From NCBI RefSeq assembly GCF_019431045.1, contig NZ_JAHXPT010000010.1, forward strand, positions 62,001 to 126,000: DNA of 64,000 nucleotides, read 5' to 3'. Positions 63,380-64,000 of the stretch are shown one piece after another. Numbering within the stretch: position 1 is the stretch's first letter; every line of letters begins with the position of its first letter. The translations under genes and the position numbers were made by a program. The stretch is from Clostridium weizhouense (GTDB lineage Bacteria > Bacillota > Clostridia > Clostridiales > Clostridiaceae). Below the pieces are notes generated by a model. That model did no database searches and was not told the DNA's origin. It saw only the letters and a list, made by a program, of their open reading frames with translations.

Positions 63380-64000
63380 ATGATAGAAAAGTTTTGTATG
63401 TGTAGTCTAAATTGGGAAGAATGTATTTGGAAAAGTTATAGTAATAAATCTTTTAATAAAAATGGAGAAATGTATGGGAATCATATAAAGTATTTAGAAC
63501 TATTTAAAAATTTAGGATATATAAACGGAAAAAAGAATGATAAATTATTATTAAATTTTGTAAGGAAAAAATATGATTGGGATACTTGTTGTTATCAACA
63601 TATCAGTAAACTTATTATAAGTGAAGTATTTGATGAATATGAAATATTTAAAGATGTATCAGTATTTTCTTGTATAATGTGGTATTTATGTTGGTCTTTT
63701 GGAGATCCAAGTAATAAAGATAATTTACTAGAAGAAATAGTATTTGAAAAATTTTATCAAGAAATTTTATTAGCACATAAAACTGAAATGAAAAAAAGAG
63801 AAAATACTGTAATAAATATGAAGAAAAAATTTAGAAAAGCTACCGTTAAAGTGAGAACAACACAGAGTCCATTTAGAAAAAAATTAATTAATAAGTATAA
63901 ATGTTGTCAAATATGTGGTTTGAATATAGCTGATTTGTTAAAAGCTAGTCATTCAAAACCATTCAAGGATTGCAATTATAAAGAAGGTATAGATGAATAT
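63380..64000 (+). CDS. HNH-family nuclease (5' part, cut by window edge)
   Basis: The frame from ATG 63380, with AAAGGA 8 nt upstream, stays open for 207 codons to the edge. The N-terminal 170 residues are helical and unassigned (EECIWKSYSNKSF start). Then KYKCCQICGLNIADLLKASHSKPFKDCNYKEG shows an HNH zinc/nuclease motif with CxxC and SHxKPF, as in HNH_2-type restriction endonucleases. It may be a defence nuclease or a packaging HNH. The N-terminal domain argues for a restriction-like role. Confidence 0.7.
   Translation, partial: MIEKFCMCSLNWEECIWKSYSNKSFNKNGEMYGNHIKYLELFKNLGYINGKKNDKLLLNFVRKKYDWDTCCYQHISKLIISEVFDEYEIFKDVSVFSCIMWYLCWSFGDPSNKDNLLEEIVFEKFYQEILLAHKTEMKKRENTVINMKKKFRKATVKVRTTQSPFRKKLINKYKCCQICGLNIADLLKASHSKPFKDCNYKEGIDEY

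Overview
The window is a low-GC Firmicutes chromosome segment, most likely Clostridium sensu stricto. The evidence is strong AT bias (codons dominated by ata, aga, tta), a complete sporulation gene set, the spoIIIA operon, spoVD, spoVE, spoIVB and spo0A in clostridial order, and meso-DAP wall enzymes. I cannot name the species from sequence alone.

Region 1 (1-13.7 kb) holds an azlCD branched-chain amino acid exporter pair, then the dcw cluster: mraZ with three upstream MraZ boxes, rsmH, ftsL, spoVD, murE, murF, mraY, spoVE, divIB, and a DUF881 / small basic protein / DUF881 trio. murD, murG, ftsA, ftsZ and the spoIIGA-sigE-sigG group are not present here. Region 2 (13.8-19.6 kb) holds ylmE, sepF, yggT, ylmH and divIVA (septum-site genes), then rluD, pyrR and an RlmL-type methyltransferase. 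rqcH lies convergently, followed by dapF and a lipoprotein gene.

Region 3 (23.9-29.9 kb) is a type IV pilus / pseudopilus operon: pilB, pilC, four prepilin-like genes, then pilM, pilN and pilO-like genes behind a hairpin repeat element. Region 4 (30-37 kb) holds efp, a zinc-ribbon protein, an orphan gene and spoIIIAA-AH. Region 5 (37.5-48.8 kb) holds asp23, nusB, folD, xseAB, ispA, dxs, tlyA, nadK, argR, recN and spoIVB, ending with spo0A.

Region 6 (about 49.94 kb to the right edge) is an integrated phage-like element. Codon use changes abruptly in the last 30 or so codons of spo0A, and a tyrosine recombinase follows at once. This suggests that the element inserted into the 3' end of spo0A and supplies the present C-terminus. 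The element carries HTH regulators, a scaffold-like protein, a major capsid protein, a probable replication or regulatory protein, small and large terminase, a portal and an HNH nuclease cut by the window edge. The capsid genes lie upstream of the terminase-portal genes, which is not the usual order, and only about 60 percent of the element codes for protein. The long gaps are packed with inverted repeats: a block of about 570 nt (51421-51991) with at least twelve stems and a GNRA tetraloop looks like a large ornate noncoding RNA, followed by a 1.4 kb array of repeated modules and several further structured blocks. This element, with its RNA-rich architecture, is the main candidate for an undescribed system.
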